This document shows, one piece after another, positions 33,528-42,707 of a stretch of 64,000 nucleotides of DNA. This DNA is from Streptomyces sp. NRRL B-3428 (GTDB lineage Bacteria; Actinomycetota; Actinomycetes; Streptomycetales; Streptomycetaceae), in assembly GCA_000721375.1 (NCBI GenBank), contig JOGW01000008.1:1-64000 (forward strand), in the 5' to 3' direction. Numbering within the stretch: position 1 is the stretch's first letter; every line of letters begins with the position of its first letter. Both the position numbers and the translations under genes were made by a program. A model generated the notes under the pieces. The model saw only the letters and a program-made list of their open reading frames with translations. It did no database searches and had not been told where the DNA came from.

Positions 33528-35636
33528 TCAGTCCAGTGGTGTGCCGCGCACCTCCAGATTCCGCAGCCGGCCGATGTTGTCGAACGAGCCGAAGCCGACC
33601 CGTCCGCCGGCGAAGGTCTTGTCCACCGCCGTCATCAGCGGGTCACGCGAACCGTCGACGTAGACCGCGATCTCGCCCGAGTCCGCGCAGTGCACGACCT
33701 TCACGTCATGCCACTCCTCGTCGGTGACGGCCGGGGGTGCGCCCTTGACTCCGTTCCACTGGTCCTCGATACGGACCCGGTCGGCGTCGTTGACGACGAA
33801 GACACCGTTGTGGGGGTAGATGGTGTTGTCCTGCGACAGATGGGCGTAATAGAACTTTGTGTCCGACTGATGGCCGAAGACGATGATCACGTCACGGTTG
33901 CTCACCGACACCGGGGTGTCGAGGCGCACCTGGCCCTGCACCGTCACCGAGCCAAGATCGGGACCTTTGGTCAGGAGCGCGTACTCGAAGGGGCGGCGGG
34001 GTCCGGGTCGGGCGACTCCGGCCTCCGCGAGGACCGCCTCGTCGCCGGGGAACTGCCACTTGGACGGGGTGACCGGCGCCCAGTCGGCGCGGTCCATCAC
34101 ATGCTTGAGCACGGCGCCGTTGGTCTTGCAGTCGGCGAAGCGCTTGGTGCCGACCACCTTCCAGATCTTGCCGTTGGCCTTCGCGATCAGATAGAGCTCG
34201 CCGCGGGCGTCCTGACCGAAGCGCAGATCCACGCGCTTGTCACCGGCGAGCTCGGGCATGCTCGTGCGCTTGCCGGACTTGTCGTAGATCATCAACTGGT
34301 GGATCTGCGCGGGCTCCTGGCCTCGGCGCATCTCGCCCGACTCGGCGTAGAAGACCCGGCCGTCCACGAGATCGTCGAAGAGGTACTTGCCACGCAGCTC
34401 GGGTGCGTCGGCGCCCCGGTAGACGAAGCCGCCGGCGATGGCGCGGCCCACGTCCGAGGTGCAGTTCCAGCCCGGCGGCGGGTTGTGGTCGTAGGCGGCG
34501 ACCGGATACGTGTAGCCGTACTTGGCGTCGTCGGCCGGCAGTGGAAGCAGGCGGTCGCACGGGTTGGTGGCGGTGCGGTCGAAGACGAAGGCGCCTTCGC
34601 GCTCGCTCCAGCCGAGGTTGTCGCCCGCGCGCAGCTCGTAGACCGCTTCGATGGCGTGCTCGCCGATGTGCCCCAGATACATCTTGTCGCCCCGGTGGCG
34701 GTCCCAGCTGAAGCGGTGCGGGTCACGCATGCCGTACGCGTAGATCTCGCCGAGCGCGCCGGGCTTGCCGACAAAGGGGTTGGTCTTCGGGATGCCGTAC
34801 TGCCCGTTGACGCCGTCGGTGCCGCGCGGGTCGATGCGCAGAACCTTGCCGTGCGGCAGGGAGAGCGTCTGCGGTTCGGCGTTGCCCTTGCCGACTCCGC
34901 CGTCGCCGACGGCCGCGTACAGCAGGCCGTAGTCGCTGTCGCCGGGCCGGGCGGTCGGGTTGAAGTCGATCTGCTGGATGCCGTGCACCTGGCCGTTGAA
35001 GCCGATGCGCAGCACCTCGCGGCCGGTGCCCTCGAAGGTGCCGGCCGACGGGTCCTTGGCGGTCCACTCGGTGATGACGCCGTGGTAGGTGGTGTCGGCG
35101 GCCTGCCGGAAGTCCGGTACGGCGGTGGTGTCCGAGGCGCGCTCGGTGTGGACCGTGTAGAAGCGGCCGTTCTTCTTGAAGCGGGGATCGAAGGTCACGT
35201 AGCCGAAGCCCTGGCCCATGCCGCGGCCGGCGAAGAACTGCGGTGCGAAGGTCTTCGCGATGTCGAGGTAGAGATGCGGGGCCTTGCCGTCCTCGATCAG
35301 ATACAGCTGACCGTTGAGGTCGGGAACGGCCTTGCGCTTGGTGCGGTCGGGGAGTTCGACCAGGGCGTTGATGCGCGCGTGGCGCATGAGGCGCGGGTCG
35401 GTGACCGGTCCCGGCAGCGCTTCGGTCTTCGGGAACTGGGCGTACTCCTCGAGGACCAGACCGAGTCCGGACTGCACGGGCTCCGGTATGGGGTCGAGCA
35501 CCGCGGCCGTGGCAACGTTGTCAGCTGCGCGGACGGGGGCGGTCCAGAGCGGAGAGAGCAGGAGGGCAAGTGCTATCAGGGGGATCAGGGGCAGCGGCAT
35601 CCGTCTGCTGCGCTGCCGACGTGCGGGCACGTGCAT
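33528..35636 (-). CDS. Secreted PQQ-type sugar dehydrogenase with C-terminal lectin-like domain
   Basis: A 702-residue exported protein: signal peptide (1-37, cleavage near APVRAA), a six-bladed beta-propeller of the glucose/sorbosone dehydrogenase family (about 60-510, with GQGFGYVTFDPRF, GKVLRIDPRGTDG, YGMRDPHRFSWDR, HIGEHAIEAVYEL), and a C-terminal jelly-roll module (about 520-702, TVQGQVRLDTPVSV, GRVGFGSFDNIGRLRNLEVRG) resembling LamG/DUF1080 domains. It would oxidise sugars or glycosides outside the cell using PQQ or a similar cofactor. A LacI-type operator lies 56 bases upstream. Its domain make-up parallels the fusion at 45.9-49.4 kb. The ribosome site is GAAGGAGG. Confidence 0.88.
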   Translation of the reverse strand: MHVPARRQRSRRMPLPLIPLIALALLLSPLWTAPVRAADNVATAAVLDPIPEPVQSGLGLVLEEYAQFPKTEALPGPVTDPRLMRHARINALVELPDRTKRKAVPDLNGQLYLIEDGKAPHLYLDIAKTFAPQFFAGRGMGQGFGYVTFDPRFKKNGRFYTVHTERASDTTAVPDFRQAADTTYHGVITEWTAKDPSAGTFEGTGREVLRIGFNGQVHGIQQIDFNPTARPGDSDYGLLYAAVGDGGVGKGNAEPQTLSLPHGKVLRIDPRGTDGVNGQYGIPKTNPFVGKPGALGEIYAYGMRDPHRFSWDRHRGDKMYLGHIGEHAIEAVYELRAGDNLGWSEREGAFVFDRTATNPCDRLLPLPADDAKYGYTYPVAAYDHNPPPGWNCTSDVGRAIAGGFVYRGADAPELRGKYLFDDLVDGRVFYAESGEMRRGQEPAQIHQLMIYDKSGKRTSMPELAGDKRVDLRFGQDARGELYLIAKANGKIWKVVGTKRFADCKTNGAVLKHVMDRADWAPVTPSKWQFPGDEAVLAEAGVARPGPRRPFEYALLTKGPDLGSVTVQGQVRLDTPVSVSNRDVIIVFGHQSDTKFYYAHLSQDNTIYPHNGVFVVNDADRVRIEDQWNGVKGAPPAVTDEEWHDVKVVHCADSGEIAVYVDGSRDPLMTAVDKTFAGGRVGFGSFDNIGRLRNLEVRGTPLD

Positions 35637-35691
35637 GCCAACTCCATTCGGATCAGGAGGCGTTGGTCCCTCCTTCGAGCTGCCACTACAG

Positions 35692-35713
35692 CAAGCGCTT
35701 TCGGGAGCGCTTG
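35692..35713. promoter_or_regulatory. LacI-type operator between dehydrogenase and LacI gene
   Basis: Inverted arms CAAGCGCT and AGCGCTTG flank a six-base centre TTTCGG. On the minus strand a TACATA -10 with an 18-base-distant TTGTGC -35 lies just upstream, so bound repressor would block the dehydrogenase transcript. On the plus strand TACTAT (35716-35721) could serve the LacI gene. Related palindromes occur at 45855-45866 and 53350-53365. Confidence 0.75.
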
Positions 35714-35797
35714 CGTACTATGTAAGCCACGTCACAGGAACTGCACAACGGCTCAGCAACTACCAGTTCACAAGCCCCAGTTCAGAGGCGGTGGCGG

Positions 35798-36853
35798 ATG
35801 TCCCGATCAGACCGGCCGAGCACCCCACTGCGGCTCGCGGACGTCGCTGAACGCGCCGGTGTCTCGCTAGCAACCGCTTCCCGGGCACTCGCAGGGCGCG
35901 ACGGTGTCCGTGCGGAGGTCGCGGAGCGTGTGCGCAGGGTGTCCCGCGAACTCGGTTACGTGGCCAATCCGCATGCCCGCACCCTGGCGGGTGGCGCCAC
36001 CTCCACGGTGGGCCTCATCGTGCACGAGATCGACGACCCCTACTTCTCGGAGATCGCCGGCGGAGTGATCCGGGCGGCCGGCGAGCGCGGACTGATCGTG
36101 CAGATCTGCACCTCGGCGCGTGAACCGCACAGCGAGCTGCGTCAGATGCGGCATCTGATCGCCCAGCGCGTGGGGATCATCATCATCGCGGGCTCGGGCT
36201 ACGCGGATCCCAGCCTGGTGGCCGAGGCCAAGCAGGAGTTGGCCGGTTTCCAGGCGGCGGGCGGGCGGCTCACCGTGATCGGGCGGCACGCGTTGAGCGC
36301 GGACGCGGTGCGCCCGGCCAACCGGGAGGGCGGGGAGGCCGTCGCGGCGCATCTGGTCTCGCTCGGACATCGACGTATCGCCGTCGCCGCGGGGGACGCG
36401 AAGCTCTCCACCGTCGTGGACCGGCTCGCCGGGGTGGCCCGCGCGCTGGAGCGCGCCGGTATCCCCGTGGCCGAAGTCCCGGTGATGCACGCGGACTTCA
36501 CCCGCGACGGCGGCCATGACGCGGCCGAGCGGATCCTGCGCGAGCACCCGGGAACGACCGCGATCATCGCGCTCAACGACGCGATGGCGCTCGGCGTGCT
36601 CTCCGCACTGCGCACGGAGGGTGTCGCGGTACCGCAGCGGATGTCGGTGGTCGGCTTCAACGACGTGTCGTACGCGGCCGATCTCGCCCCCGGACTCACC
36701 ACCGTCCGGCTGCCGTTGGCGTGGATGGGCCAGGAAGTGCTCGCTCTGGCCCTGCGTCCGCAGGCGGGTCGGCCGCGGCGCAAGCCCACCTCGTACGAAC
36801 TGGTGGTGCGGGCTTCTACGGCGGAGCCGGCGCACCCCGGGACGTCCGGCTGA
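35798..36853 (+). CDS. LacI-family transcriptional repressor
   Basis: A 351-residue regulator. The helix-turn-helix and hinge occupy residues 10-65 (LRLADVAERAGVSLATASRALAG, then YVANPHARTLAGG). The periplasmic-binding-like effector domain covers about 70-340 (STVGLIVHEIDDPYFSEIAGGV, AIIALNDAMALGVLSAL, MSVVGFNDVSYA). It is divergent from the secreted sugar dehydrogenase, with the operator in the shared region, so it is the best candidate to repress that gene and itself. The inducer is probably a sugar or oxidised sugar. This is inferred from context. Confidence 0.93.
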   Translation: MSRSDRPSTPLRLADVAERAGVSLATASRALAGRDGVRAEVAERVRRVSRELGYVANPHARTLAGGATSTVGLIVHEIDDPYFSEIAGGVIRAAGERGLIVQICTSAREPHSELRQMRHLIAQRVGIIIIAGSGYADPSLVAEAKQELAGFQAAGGRLTVIGRHALSADAVRPANREGGEAVAAHLVSLGHRRIAVAAGDAKLSTVVDRLAGVARALERAGIPVAEVPVMHADFTRDGGHDAAERILREHPGTTAIIALNDAMALGVLSALRTEGVAVPQRMSVVGFNDVSYAADLAPGLTTVRLPLAWMGQEVLALALRPQAGRPRRKPTSYELVVRASTAEPAHPGTSG

Positions 36854-36858
36854 CCCGA

Positions 36859-37821
36859 TCAATCCCTGTGTCGCGCCCCGCCGGTGGAGGCGCGGATGTC
36901 GAGCCGCCCCGGCACGACGACCGAGGGCGGCCGCCCCTGCCCGTCGAGGGCGGCGACCAGGGCCTCGACGGCCAGCCGCGCACCGGTCGCGACACGGTGC
37001 GAGACGGTCGTCACGGCCGGATCCATGGCCGCGTAGCCGGCGTCCTCGGAGAAGCAGACGAGCAGCAGATCGTCGGGGACGCGCAGGTCGTGCCGACGGG
37101 CAGCTTCCAAGAGGGGCAGTGCCAGGTTCTCGTAGATGCCGTAGACGGCGTCCGGACGGGAGGCCAGCGCCGCCTCTGCCGAGTCGGTGCCGCCTGGTAC
37201 CCATTCCACGACGTGCACGGCGCGGTCGTTGGCGCGGCACCACGCTCGGTACGCGGCGATGGAGCTGCGCGTGTAGTGGTCGGTTCCGCCCCCGGCGATC
37301 AGCGTGATACGGCGGGCGCCCAGCGCGGCGAGATGGTCAAGGACGACTCGGGTTCCCACCTCATGGTCGTTGTCCACCCAGCAGTTGCGAGCGGCGGCCG
37401 GGGCGTCCGGCCGGCCGAGGTGAACCACCGGCAGCCCCACCCGCGCGGCCTCCTCCGTCAGGAAGTCGTCGGTCAGGGGGTCGAGGACGATCGCTCCGTC
37501 CGCGGCGACGGACTCCCAGCCGGCAGTCCCCGCGGGCAGCACCGTGAGGCCGTACCCGTGCCGGTGAGCCGCCGCCATCGCCGAGTTGATCGCCGTCGCG
37601 TAGTAGGGCACCCGCAGCACATCCCACGGCTTCGCGTGCGGCGTCGCCACGCCCAGCGCGAGCGTCCGCACCGGCACCCGGTACCCCAGGTCGGCGGCGA
37701 CCGCGCGTACCCGTACCCGGGTCGCCAAGCTCATCCGGCCGGTGCCGTTGAGCGCGTTGGTGACGGTCGCACGGGAAACCTCGGCCGCGGCCGCCACATC
37801 GATGATGCGCACCTTCTGCAC
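36859..37821 (-). CDS. LacI-family transcriptional regulator, second
   Basis: A 320-residue LacI protein. DNA-binding domain at residues 1-55 (VRIIDVAAAAEVSRATVTNALNGTGRMS), effector domain after about 58 (LALGVATPHAKPW, AIVLDPLTDDFLTEEAARVGLPVVHLG, AVYGIYENLALPLLEAA). It converges with the preceding LacI gene after a five-base gap and is divergent from the Tat-exported amidohydrolase, which is its likely target. A dyad TTTC-TCAAC-GAAA near 37858-37870 could be its operator. Confidence 0.92.
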   Translation of the reverse strand: MQKVRIIDVAAAAEVSRATVTNALNGTGRMSLATRVRVRAVAADLGYRVPVRTLALGVATPHAKPWDVLRVPYYATAINSAMAAAHRHGYGLTVLPAGTAGWESVAADGAIVLDPLTDDFLTEEAARVGLPVVHLGRPDAPAAARNCWVDNDHEVGTRVVLDHLAALGARRITLIAGGGTDHYTRSSIAAYRAWCRANDRAVHVVEWVPGGTDSAEAALASRPDAVYGIYENLALPLLEAARRHDLRVPDDLLLVCFSEDAGYAAMDPAVTTVSHRVATGARLAVEALVAALDGQGRPPSVVVPGRLDIRASTGGARHRD

Positions 37822-37955
37822 GGGCGCACCCTACGGGATCCCTCGTTTCATCGGGGTTTCTCAACGAAATCCGTGGAGTTGGCACGCTTGTGGTTGCGCG
37901 GGCAACCACGAAGGATCGGCCGTCCCTGACCCCCGAGGACACACCGGGAGATCCC

Positions 37956-39749
37956 GTGGAGAAGCAGTTCGCACGCCGTTCCGTGCTGGCCGGTATGGCC
38001 GCGACATCCGTCACCTCCGCGCTGGCGTTCGCCGGTCCCGCGCAGGCCTCGGGCGAAGCCGACCTGGTGCTGCACAACGGCTTCGTCTGGACGGTCGACG
38101 ACCGCGACAGCATAGGCAAGGCGGTGGCGATCCGCGGCGGACGCATCGTCTACGTCGGTACGGACAAGGGCGCCCTGCGGTACGTCGGCAGGCGGACCCG
38201 CGTGGTCGATCTGGGCGGCAGAATGCTGATGCCCGGGCTGCACGACGGGCATCTGCACAGTCTCGGCGGCGGGAGCGGTCTGGTCGGCCTGAACTTCGAG
38301 TACGCCACGCTGACGGTTCCCGAGTTCCTGGCGACCATCGCGGACTACCTCGCGGGAACCTCCGCTGAGGAGCCCGACGGCTGGGTGACCGGCCAGAACT
38401 GGTATCTGCAGGCGATGGAGCCCAAGGGCGTCGTCGTCACGCGCAAGGACCTCGACCAGCTCGACACGCGCCGCCCCGTCGCCATCAGTTCCAGCGACGG
38501 GCACACCACCGTGGCCAACAGCCGCGCGCTCGCCCTGGCCGGGATCACCCGTGACACCCCCGATCCGACCGGCGGCATCATCGAACGCGACGCGTCCGGG
38601 GAGCCGACCGGCGTCCTCCAGGACAACGCCGGTCCCCTGGTCCTCTCCCTGATCCCGCCGGCCACCGACGCGGAGAACACGCGCTACGCCCAGGCCGCGC
38701 TGTCGGCGCTCGCCGCGCAGGGTGTCACCACCTTCATGGAAGCCGGCGCAGGCGAGGACACGCTGCGGGTCTACGCCGCACTGTCGCAACGCGGTCAACT
38801 CACCGCCCGCGCCCATATCGCGCTGATGGTCGAGCTCGGCGAGGACGACCCGCTGCCGGAGCTGAAGCGGCTGCGGCGGCGCTACGACAGCGGGGCGGTC
38901 AAGGCGCGTGCGGATGTCCACGTGCACAACATCAAGCTGTTCCTCGACGGTGTGCTGCAGGCTCCCGCACAGACCGCGGCCGTCCTCGAGCCGTATCTCG
39001 TGGACGACGGCCACGGTCACATGATCCCCGGCACGCACAGGGGCCAGGTGTACTGGCCGCAGAAGGACCTCGACGCGTTCCTGATCGCCGCGTCGGCCGC
39101 CGGATTCGACCCGCATACGCACGCCATCGGCGACCGCGCGGTCCGTACCGCACTCGACGGCTTCCAGGCGGTCCGCCGGGCCGGGCACCGCGGCACCCGC
39201 CCGACGGTCGCGCACGCCGAACTGGTCTCGCCCGCGGACATCCCGCGCTTCCAACGCCTCGGCGCCATCGCGTCGATGGGCTTCCACTGGGCCAAGCCCG
39301 CTCCCGATTCCACGGACTCCGTCGAGCCGTTCCTCGGCCCCGAGCGCTTCGCCGGCTACGAGCCCGAAGGCGCGATCTTCCGCTCCGGCGGCACGGTGTC
39401 GCTCGGCTCCGACTGGCCGGTCGACGCGCTCAACCACTGGGAGGCGCTGCGCGTGGTCATCATGCGTACGGCCGCGGCGGGCAGCCCGTACGCGCGGTAC
39501 GGAGTGATGACGCCCAGCCAGCGCCTCCTGCGCCGCACCGCGATCCGGGCCGCCACCTTCAACGCGGCTTACCAACTGCGCCAGGACCACCGCACCGGCT
39601 CGGTCGAGACCGGCAAGCTCGCGGACCTGATCGTCCTGGACCGGAACATCCTCCAGGTGCCGGCGGACGACATCGGTTCGACGAAGGTTCTGCTGACCCT
39701 CGTGGGCGGCAAGCCGGTGCACGGCACCTTTGAGGCGGTCACCGGATAG
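37956..39749 (+). CDS. Tat-exported amidohydrolase (YtcJ-like)
   Basis: A 597-residue protein. A Tat signal (QFARRSVLAGMAATSVTSALA, cleavage near AQASG) precedes a composite amidohydrolase domain. Metal ligands appear in MPGLHDGHLHSLGG (about 97-110), HIKLF-type strand VHVHNIKLFLDG (carboxylated Lys candidate), FDPHTHAIGDRA and LGSDWPVDA. The family hydrolyses C-N bonds of formamides, hydantoins or aryl amides; the substrate is not evident. GTG 37956 with GGGAG upstream fits a normal signal peptide; the frame continues to GTG 37890. It is divergent from the second LacI regulator. A strong hairpin follows. Confidence 0.88.
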   Translation: MEKQFARRSVLAGMAATSVTSALAFAGPAQASGEADLVLHNGFVWTVDDRDSIGKAVAIRGGRIVYVGTDKGALRYVGRRTRVVDLGGRMLMPGLHDGHLHSLGGGSGLVGLNFEYATLTVPEFLATIADYLAGTSAEEPDGWVTGQNWYLQAMEPKGVVVTRKDLDQLDTRRPVAISSSDGHTTVANSRALALAGITRDTPDPTGGIIERDASGEPTGVLQDNAGPLVLSLIPPATDAENTRYAQAALSALAAQGVTTFMEAGAGEDTLRVYAALSQRGQLTARAHIALMVELGEDDPLPELKRLRRRYDSGAVKARADVHVHNIKLFLDGVLQAPAQTAAVLEPYLVDDGHGHMIPGTHRGQVYWPQKDLDAFLIAASAAGFDPHTHAIGDRAVRTALDGFQAVRRAGHRGTRPTVAHAELVSPADIPRFQRLGAIASMGFHWAKPAPDSTDSVEPFLGPERFAGYEPEGAIFRSGGTVSLGSDWPVDALNHWEALRVVIMRTAAAGSPYARYGVMTPSQRLLRRTAIRAATFNAAYQLRQDHRTGSVETGKLADLIVLDRNILQVPADDIGSTKVLLTLVGGKPVHGTFEAVTG

Positions 39750-39756
39750 GTCCGTC

Positions 39757-39796
39757 ACGGCCGTCACGGGAGCGGACCCGCTCCCGTGACGGCCGT
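39757..39796. terminator. Bidirectional terminator hairpin
   Basis: An 18-base perfect stem (39757-39774 with 39779-39796) closes on GACC. It lies between the convergent amidohydrolase and MaoC genes and reaches into the MaoC stop codon. Confidence 0.85.
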
Positions 39797-40254
39797 CAGG
39801 CGTAGAAGCGCGACAGACTGCGCAACGCCGCGGCCGGCTTGGCGCCGCCCTCGATCTCCACCGTCCCGTCGACCGCTATCTGCACTCCGCCGCCCGCGAC
39901 CTCCTCGACGGAGGCGAGATGGGCGACGAGCCGGATACGGGAGCCGACCTTCACCGGCGATGGGAAACGCACCTTGTCCAGGCCGTAGTTGACCTTGGTC
40001 GTGACGCCCTGGACGTCGAGGAGCCCGGTGAACAGAGGGATGAAGAGCGAGAGGGTGAGATAGCCGTGGGCGATCGGGGCGCCGAAGGGACCTGCGGCGG
40101 CGCGCTCGGGGTCGGTGTGGATCCACTGGTGGTCGCCGGTGGCGTCCGCGAAGGTGTTGATCCGCTCCTGGGTGATCTCGATCCACTCACTGGTGCCGAG
40201 GTCGGTTCCGGCGAGCTTCTTGAGGTCGTCGAGGGAGGCGACGGTCACGGTCAT
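39796..40254 (-). CDS. MaoC-like enoyl-CoA hydratase
   Basis: A 152-residue hot-dog fold protein with the hydratase 2 motif: FADATGDHQWIHTDPERAAAGPFGAPIAHGYLTLSL, in which Asp and His (about residues 39 and 44) form the catalytic pair. It hydrates 2-enoyl-CoA thioesters. It is the last gene of the SDR-amidohydrolase-ligase-MaoC operon and overlaps the ligase gene by ATGA (40251-40254). Confidence 0.93.
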   Translation of the reverse strand: MTVTVASLDDLKKLAGTDLGTSEWIEITQERINTFADATGDHQWIHTDPERAAAGPFGAPIAHGYLTLSLFIPLFTGLLDVQGVTTKVNYGLDKVRFPSPVKVGSRIRLVAHLASVEEVAGGGVQIAVDGTVEIEGGAKPAAALRSLSRFYA

Positions 40255-41777
40255 GGTTTGACTTCCTTCTTGGTACGGGTGTGTCCATGGCGCTCGCGCA
40301 CCAAGGGCTTGCGGAGCTTCCCGGAGGCGGTGCGCGGGAGTTCGTCGGTGAGGACGAGGGATTTCGGGATCTTGTACGGGGCAATCAGGCCGGAAAGCGA
40401 GGCGAGCACCTCGGCCGGGTCGCAGTCCCGGTCCGGCACGGGTACGACGACCGCAAGCGGCACCTCACCCCACTTGTCGTGCGGGACACCGATCACAGCG
40501 CACTCGGCGACGGCGGGATGAGCGAGCAGCAGATCCTCGATCTCGGCGGGATAGATGTTCTCGCCGCCAGAGATGATCATGTCCTTGGCCCGGTCGACCA
40601 CGGTGACGAACCCGTCCGAGTCGGCGCGCGCCAGATCGCCGGTGTGCAGCCACCCGCCGTCGAGCGCGGTGGCGCTCGCCTCGGGCAGACCCCAGTAACC
40701 GCTCATCACGTTCGGCCCGTTGACCAGCACCTCCCCCGCCTCGCCGGGCGCCGAGTCACGGCCGTCGGTGGCGACCAGACGGACGTCCGTGAAGAAGTGC
40801 GGTACGCCCGCCGAGCCGATCTTGGCGGCTGCGTGCTCCGCGTCGAGGAAGAGGACCCCGGGCGAGGCTTCGGTCATGCCGTAGCCCTGCAGGATGTCCA
40901 GACCGCGCCGCCGGTAGCTGTCCAGGAGCGTCCCGGGTACGGGGGCGCCGCCGCAGACGAGACGGGTCAGCGAGCTCAGATCCGCCGTGTCCCATTCAGG
41001 GGTGCGGGCCATCAGGCCGAGCATGGTCGGGACGCCGAACAGGACGGTGATGCCCTCGCGTTCGACCGTACGCAGCGTCTCGGCCGCGTCGAAGGAACCC
41101 GCGAGCACACAGGTGCCGCCCTTGAGGAGCACCGGCAACGTGACCATGTTGAGCCCGGCCGTATGGAACAACGGGGCGCAGACAAGGGCGCGTTCGGCCG
41201 GCCGGTAGTCGGCGTCGATCAGGACGTTGAAGGCGTTCCAGGTGAGATTGGCGTGGGTGAGCACGGCGCCCTTGGGCCGGCCGGTGGTCCCCGAGGTGTA
41301 CATGATCATCGCCGGGTCACCCCCGGTGACGGGCTCGTCGAGCCTGTCCGCGGGGGCCGCGGCGATCAACGCCTCGTACGTGCTGGAGACATCGAGGAGC
41401 GAGGTGAGTCCGGTGTGCCGCAGCAGGTGGTCGGCCGCGGCCGCGTGGGTAGGGCCGTGGAGCAGGAGACGGGCGCCGGAGTCGTCGATCTGATGGGCGA
41501 GTTCGGGCGGGGCGAGACGGGTGTTGAGCGGTACGAACACCGCACCGAGCAGCCCGCTCGCGAACAACGCCTCAAGGAGGGAGGGGTGGTTGGGCCCCAG
41601 ATAGGCCACGCGGTCGCCACGTCGCACACCCTGCGAGCGCAGGGCGTGGGCAAGGCGGGCGGTGCGCGCGTGCAGTGCGGCGTAGGTGAGCGCGGTGCCG
41701 TCGTGGAGCAGGGCGGTGCGGTGCGGGGTCTTGCGGGCCCGGCGGGCGGGCCAGGAGCCGATGCCCTCGTTACGCAT
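40251..41777 (-). CDS. Acyl-CoA synthetase (AMP-forming)
   Basis: A 508-residue ANL-superfamily ligase. Phosphate loop MYTSGTTGRPKGA (about 166-178), A5 motif GYGMTEASPG, A7 GWLHTGDLARADSDGF, hinge VDRAKDMIISGGENIYPAEIE and the C-terminal catalytic Lys in PRTASGKLRKP are all intact, so the enzyme is likely active in forming an acyl-CoA. Context with the SDR, MaoC and metal-dependent hydrolase suggests breakdown of a carboxylic acid, possibly aromatic or branched. It is 35 bases downstream of the amidohydrolase gene. Confidence 0.94.
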   Translation of the reverse strand: MRNEGIGSWPARRARKTPHRTALLHDGTALTYAALHARTARLAHALRSQGVRRGDRVAYLGPNHPSLLEALFASGLLGAVFVPLNTRLAPPELAHQIDDSGARLLLHGPTHAAAADHLLRHTGLTSLLDVSSTYEALIAAAPADRLDEPVTGGDPAMIMYTSGTTGRPKGAVLTHANLTWNAFNVLIDADYRPAERALVCAPLFHTAGLNMVTLPVLLKGGTCVLAGSFDAAETLRTVEREGITVLFGVPTMLGLMARTPEWDTADLSSLTRLVCGGAPVPGTLLDSYRRRGLDILQGYGMTEASPGVLFLDAEHAAAKIGSAGVPHFFTDVRLVATDGRDSAPGEAGEVLVNGPNVMSGYWGLPEASATALDGGWLHTGDLARADSDGFVTVVDRAKDMIISGGENIYPAEIEDLLLAHPAVAECAVIGVPHDKWGEVPLAVVVPVPDRDCDPAEVLASLSGLIAPYKIPKSLVLTDELPRTASGKLRKPLVRERHGHTRTKKEVKP

Positions 41778-41812
41778 CGGTACCCCCTTCGGGTCGGACC
41801 GGTGATCGGGGA

Positions 41813-42706
41813 TCAGTGCGGTGCTTCGGTGTCGAGTCCGAGCAGACGGGCCGCGTTCCCCTTGAGGATGTTGGGGCGGACCTCGTCCTTGACGGGCAGC
41901 TCGGCGAAGTCGGCCAGCCAGCGGTCCGGGGTGAGCACCGGGAAGTCCGAGCCGAAGAGGACCTTGTCCTTGAGCAGCGTGTTCGCGTACTGGACGAGTT
42001 GCGGCGGAAAGTACTTCGGCGACCAGCCCGACAGGTCGATGTGCACCCCGGGCTTGTGGGTGGCGACGGCCAGCGCCTCGTCCTGCCAGGGGAAGGAGGG
42101 GTGCGCCAGGATGATCTTCAACTGCGGGAAGTCCGCGGCCACGTCGTCCACATGCAGCGGGTTGGAGTACTTCAGCCGTATCCCGCCCCCGCCGGGCACA
42201 CCCGCCCCGATCCCGGTCTGCCCCGTGTGGAACAGCGCGATCGCCCCGGTCTCCTCGATCACCTCGTAGAGGCCGTACGCGAGGGCGCGGTCGTTGGGGA
42301 AGAAGCCCTGGATCGAGGGGTGGAACTTGAAGCCCTTCACCCCGTACTCCTCGACGAGCCGGCGGGCCTGGCGGATCCCGGCCTTGCCGCGGAAGGGGTC
42401 GATGGAGGCGAAGGGGATGAGGACGTCGGCGTTGGCGGCCGCGGCCTCGGCGACCTCCTCGTTGGGCACGGGCGCCGAGCCCGTGGCGGACTCGGCGTCG
42501 ACGGTGAAGATGACGGCCGCCATGTTCCGCTCGCGGTAGTACGCGGCGGTCTCCTCGATGGTGGGCCTGCGCGAGCCCTTGACGTTGAAGTACGCGGAGG
42601 ATGCCGCGTGCAGATCGTCGTCGAGCGAGGAGTGTCCCCGGGAGGAGACTTCGGCGTGGGTGTGGACATCGATCGCGGTGAGAGCGTCCAGGTTCAGTCC
42701 GGGCAT
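41813..42706 (-). CDS. Amidohydrolase family protein (amidohydrolase 2 / decarboxylase type)
   Basis: A 297-residue TIM-barrel metal enzyme. AIDVHTHAEV (residues 11-20) gives the HxH ligands. VKGFKFHPSIQGFFPND, IALFHTGQTG, IILAHPSFPWQDEALAVA and VLFGSDFPVLTPDRW place the further His and Asp ligands. This subgroup (aminocarboxymuconate-semialdehyde decarboxylase-like) includes decarboxylases and lactone or ring-product hydrolases. The start ATG 42706 lies one base after the SDR stop codon, so coupling is likely; the open frame further upstream is the shadow of the SDR gene. Confidence 0.9.
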   Translation of the reverse strand: MPGLNLDALTAIDVHTHAEVSSRGHSSLDDDLHAASSAYFNVKGSRRPTIEETAAYYRERNMAAVIFTVDAESATGSAPVPNEEVAEAAAANADVLIPFASIDPFRGKAGIRQARRLVEEYGVKGFKFHPSIQGFFPNDRALAYGLYEVIEETGAIALFHTGQTGIGAGVPGGGGIRLKYSNPLHVDDVAADFPQLKIILAHPSFPWQDEALAVATHKPGVHIDLSGWSPKYFPPQLVQYANTLLKDKVLFGSDFPVLTPDRWLADFAELPVKDEVRPNILKGNAARLLGLDTEAPH

Positions 42707-42707
42707 G

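Noticed and set aside
33690..35870. About 726-codon frame opposite the sugar dehydrogenase
   Set aside because: No ribosome site or domain; explained by GC skew of the real gene at 33528-35636, whose propeller motifs are clear.
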